This document shows positions 5,858 to 7,149 of a stretch of DNA of 7,149 bases, piece by piece. The notes under the pieces are model-generated. The model ran no database searches and had not been told where the DNA came from. It saw only the letters and a program-made list of their open reading frames with translations. The DNA is taken from positions 1 through 7,149 of the forward strand of contig CAAGMP010000241.1 of the NCBI GenBank assembly GCA_900771065.1, written 5' to 3'. The translations under genes and the position numbers were made by a program. This DNA is from an uncultured Acinetobacter sp. (GTDB lineage Bacteria; Pseudomonadota; Gammaproteobacteria; Pseudomonadales; Moraxellaceae). Positions within the stretch are counted from its first letter, which is position 1, and each line of letters begins with the position of its first letter.

Positions 5858-6406
5858 ATGAGTGCCATTACTCCATACGAATGGGCAATTATTGCCTTCG
5901 TGATCGGCGTTACATTTTTATGCGTCTTTATGCTGACTGTCCCGTTACTCCTAGGGGGTAAATCATGGGGTCGTGCCAAGCATGAGCAATTTGAATCAGG
6001 TGTGGTCAGTGCTGGTGGTGCACGTATCCGCTTGTCAGCGAAATTCTATTTAGTTGCAATTTTCTTCGTGGTTTTCGATTTAGAAGCACTCTATCTATAC
6101 GCATGGGCATCTTCTGTTCGTGAAATAGGTTGGGTCGGTTTTGCAACAGCAGCCATTTTTATTTTGGTTTTACTGGTTGGTTTGTTATACGAATTATCAA
6201 CTGGTGCTTTAAATTGGGCACCTTCAGATAAACGTAAAGCGGCTGGCATTAAAGCAAAAATTGGTTCGCCAAATATGAATATTGCAGAAATTACTCGCTT
6301 TAATTCTATTGAAGAATTGGTCACTGATCCTACAGGTCAAATTCCAGCACAATCCTCTGGTCGTGTGAAACAATCATCAACGACTTCAAAATCTGATAAG
6401 GAGTAA
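5858..6406 (+). CDS. nuoA: NADH-quinone oxidoreductase (complex I) subunit A, with long C-terminal tail
   Basis: NuoA is a small inner-membrane subunit of proton-pumping complex I, at the junction of the membrane arm with the peripheral arm near the quinone site. Three membrane segments are visible, at about 10-32, 63-84 and 92-113. The conserved first loop carries FESG (45-48), then ARIRLSAKFYLVAIFFVVFD, with D74 and E76 at the conserved acidic positions in segment two. This matches E. coli NuoA closely up to NWAP (119-122). The remaining 60 residues are hydrophilic and end in a Ser/Thr/Lys-rich stretch (SSGRVKQSSTTSKSDKE). Total length is 182, against about 147 in E. coli. The ATG at 5858 has AGGAG 10 bases upstream. 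It heads the operon, with nuoB 6 bp after its stop. Confidence 0.97.
   Translation: MSAITPYEWAIIAFVIGVTFLCVFMLTVPLLLGGKSWGRAKHEQFESGVVSAGGARIRLSAKFYLVAIFFVVFDLEALYLYAWASSVREIGWVGFATAAIFILVLLVGLLYELSTGALNWAPSDKRKAAGIKAKIGSPNMNIAEITRFNSIEELVTDPTGQIPAQSSGRVKQSSTTSKSDKE
6398..6403 (+). promoter_or_regulatory. nuoB ribosome binding site inside the end of nuoA
   Basis: AAGGAG is formed by the last two sense codons of nuoA (Lys-Glu) immediately before its TAA, with 9 bases to the nuoB ATG. A ribosome finishing nuoA covers this site, so translation of the two subunits is likely coupled, which would suit equal amounts in complex I. Confidence 0.75.
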
Positions 6407-6412
6407 TACGGG

Positions 6413-7090
6413 ATGAAATATACCTTAACCCGTGCGAATCCGAATGCTGATCAATATCCACTTCAAGAGCGTCAAATCGTAACCGATCCGCTTGATGAAG
6501 AAGTGAATAAAAATGTATTCATGACTCGTTTAGAAGACGTGGTACATACAGCAATCAACTGGGGTCGTAAAAATTCAGTTTGGCCATTTAACTTTGGTAC
6601 TTCGTGCTGCTACGTTGAATATGCAACGACATTAACAGGCGTACACGATTTATCACGTTTTGGTGCGGAAGTAATTCGTGCTTCACCGCGTCAGGCTGAC
6701 TTAATGATTGTAGCAGGAACATGCTTCATGAAAATGGCACCTGTTATTCAACGTTTATATGAGCAAATGTTGGAACCAAAATGGGTTATTTCAATGGGTG
6801 CTTGTGCGAACTCAGGTGGGATGTACGACATTTATTCTGTGGTACAAGGTGTTGATAAAATCATCCCTGTCGATGTTTATATTCCAGGTTGTCCACCACG
6901 TCCTGAAGCGTTGATTCAAGCCTTGATGTTATTACAAGACCAAATTCAACTTGAGCGTCGTCCACTTTCTGCGGTCATTGGTGATGATCTCAAACCTGTG
7001 TACAAGCCGAAGATGATGCCAGAACGCGATCGTAAAAACGCTGAGCGTATTGCGGTTAAAAATCTACGTTCTATGGATGAAATTAAATAA
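6413..7090 (+). CDS. nuoB: NADH-quinone oxidoreductase (complex I) subunit B, N2 cluster carrier
   Basis: NuoB is the peripheral-arm subunit (PSST homologue) that holds [4Fe-4S] cluster N2, the last iron-sulfur centre before ubiquinone, on the cytoplasmic side. It has 225 residues against about 220 in E. coli. The four N2 ligands are all present: the tandem Cys65-Cys66 in [10 protein letters not shown], Cys131 in [11 protein letters not shown], and Cys160 in PGCPPRPEA. The stretch [18 protein letters not shown] (102-119) and the run [20 protein letters not shown] are nearly identical to E. coli as I recall it. The N-terminal about 30 residues and the basic C-terminus ([20 protein letters not shown]) are family-typical. 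It is translated from the ribosome site inside the end of nuoA. The next operon gene, expected to be nuoC or a nuoCD fusion, lies beyond the window. Confidence 0.98.
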   Translation: MKYTLTRANPNADQYPLQERQIVTDPLDEEVNKNVFMTRLEDVVHTAINWGRKNSVWPFNFGTSCCYVEYATTLTGVHDLSRFGAEVIRASPRQADLMIVAGTCFMKMAPVIQRLYEQMLEPKWVISMGACANSGGMYDIYSVVQGVDKIIPVDVYIPGCPPRPEALIQALMLLQDQIQLERRPLSAVIGDDLKPVYKPKMMPERDRKNAERIAVKNLRSMDEIK

Positions 7091-7093
7091 TTA

Positions 7094-7141
7094 GAACGAC
7101 GCTTTTTTGTTTGCACCCTTTTGTGGGTGTAATTGTCGTTT
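7094..7141 (+). other. Nested inverted repeats just after nuoB
   Basis: Starting 4 bases after the nuoB stop, AACGAC (7095-7100) pairs with GTCGTT (7135-7140), extendable by a G-U pair. Inside it, TTGCACCC (7111-7118) pairs with GGGTGTAA (7125-7132) around a six-base loop, with one G-U. The two stems stack across an asymmetric internal loop containing TTTTTT. No strong T-run follows the hairpin within the window, so it is not a standard terminator. It may protect the nuoAB 3' end, attenuate read-through, or affect start of the next gene. The structure is seen; the role is inference. Confidence 0.45.
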
Positions 7142-7149
7142 AGATTGAC

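Noticed and set aside
6091..6324. Minus-strand open frame of 77 codons opposite nuoA
   Set aside because: It is antisense to the conserved membrane segments and tail of nuoA, with no supporting signals.
1..7149. Mobile element, CRISPR array, tRNA or rRNA, or a novel defence-type cassette
   Set aside because: I saw no transposase or integrase, no regularly spaced repeats, and no cloverleaf or rRNA sequence. All but one of the genes belong to familiar metabolic or transport families.

Overview
The window is an AT-rich chromosomal segment of a Gram-negative bacterium. The proteins look gammaproteobacterial: a FadL-type outer-membrane channel, an AroP/PheP-like permease, PrpF, a bacterial farnesyl diphosphate synthase, and NuoA/NuoB close to the E. 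coli forms. Low GC, A/T-ending codons and short hairpin terminators with A/T flanks fit Moraxellaceae, most likely Acinetobacter. That placement is inference from recalled protein similarity, not from a search. No mobile element, CRISPR array, rRNA or tRNA was seen.

Layout, left to right. (1) 1-967, minus strand: the N-terminal about 322 codons of a FadL/OmpP1-family outer-membrane transporter, cut by the window edge. (2) 1192-2541, minus strand: an aromatic-amino-acid-type APC permease with a TTG start, followed by a strong hairpin terminator at 1140-1170. (3) 2825-4012, plus strand: prpF, 2-methylaconitate isomerase of the methylcitrate cycle, diverging from the permease and without other prp genes in view. 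(4) 4094-4984, plus strand: ispA, farnesyl diphosphate synthase, 81 bp after prpF and ending at a hairpin terminator. (5) 5018-5377, minus strand: a small unrecognised protein convergent with ispA and sharing that terminator. (6) 5378-5857: a 480-bp AT-rich gene-free stretch. (7) 5858-7090, plus strand: nuoA and nuoB, the start of the respiratory complex I operon; the window stops just after nuoB, inside a segment that can fold into a nested hairpin.

Most of this is ordinary housekeeping and nutrient-uptake content: fatty-acid or hydrocarbon uptake, amino-acid uptake, propionate catabolism, isoprenoid precursor supply and NADH oxidation. No new defence or mobile system is evident. The points most worth a second look are the isolated prpF beside ispA, the long hydrophilic C-terminal tail of NuoA, the structured segment after nuoB, the FadL-type channel lacking the usual N-terminal NPA motif, and the uncharacterised 119-residue protein.
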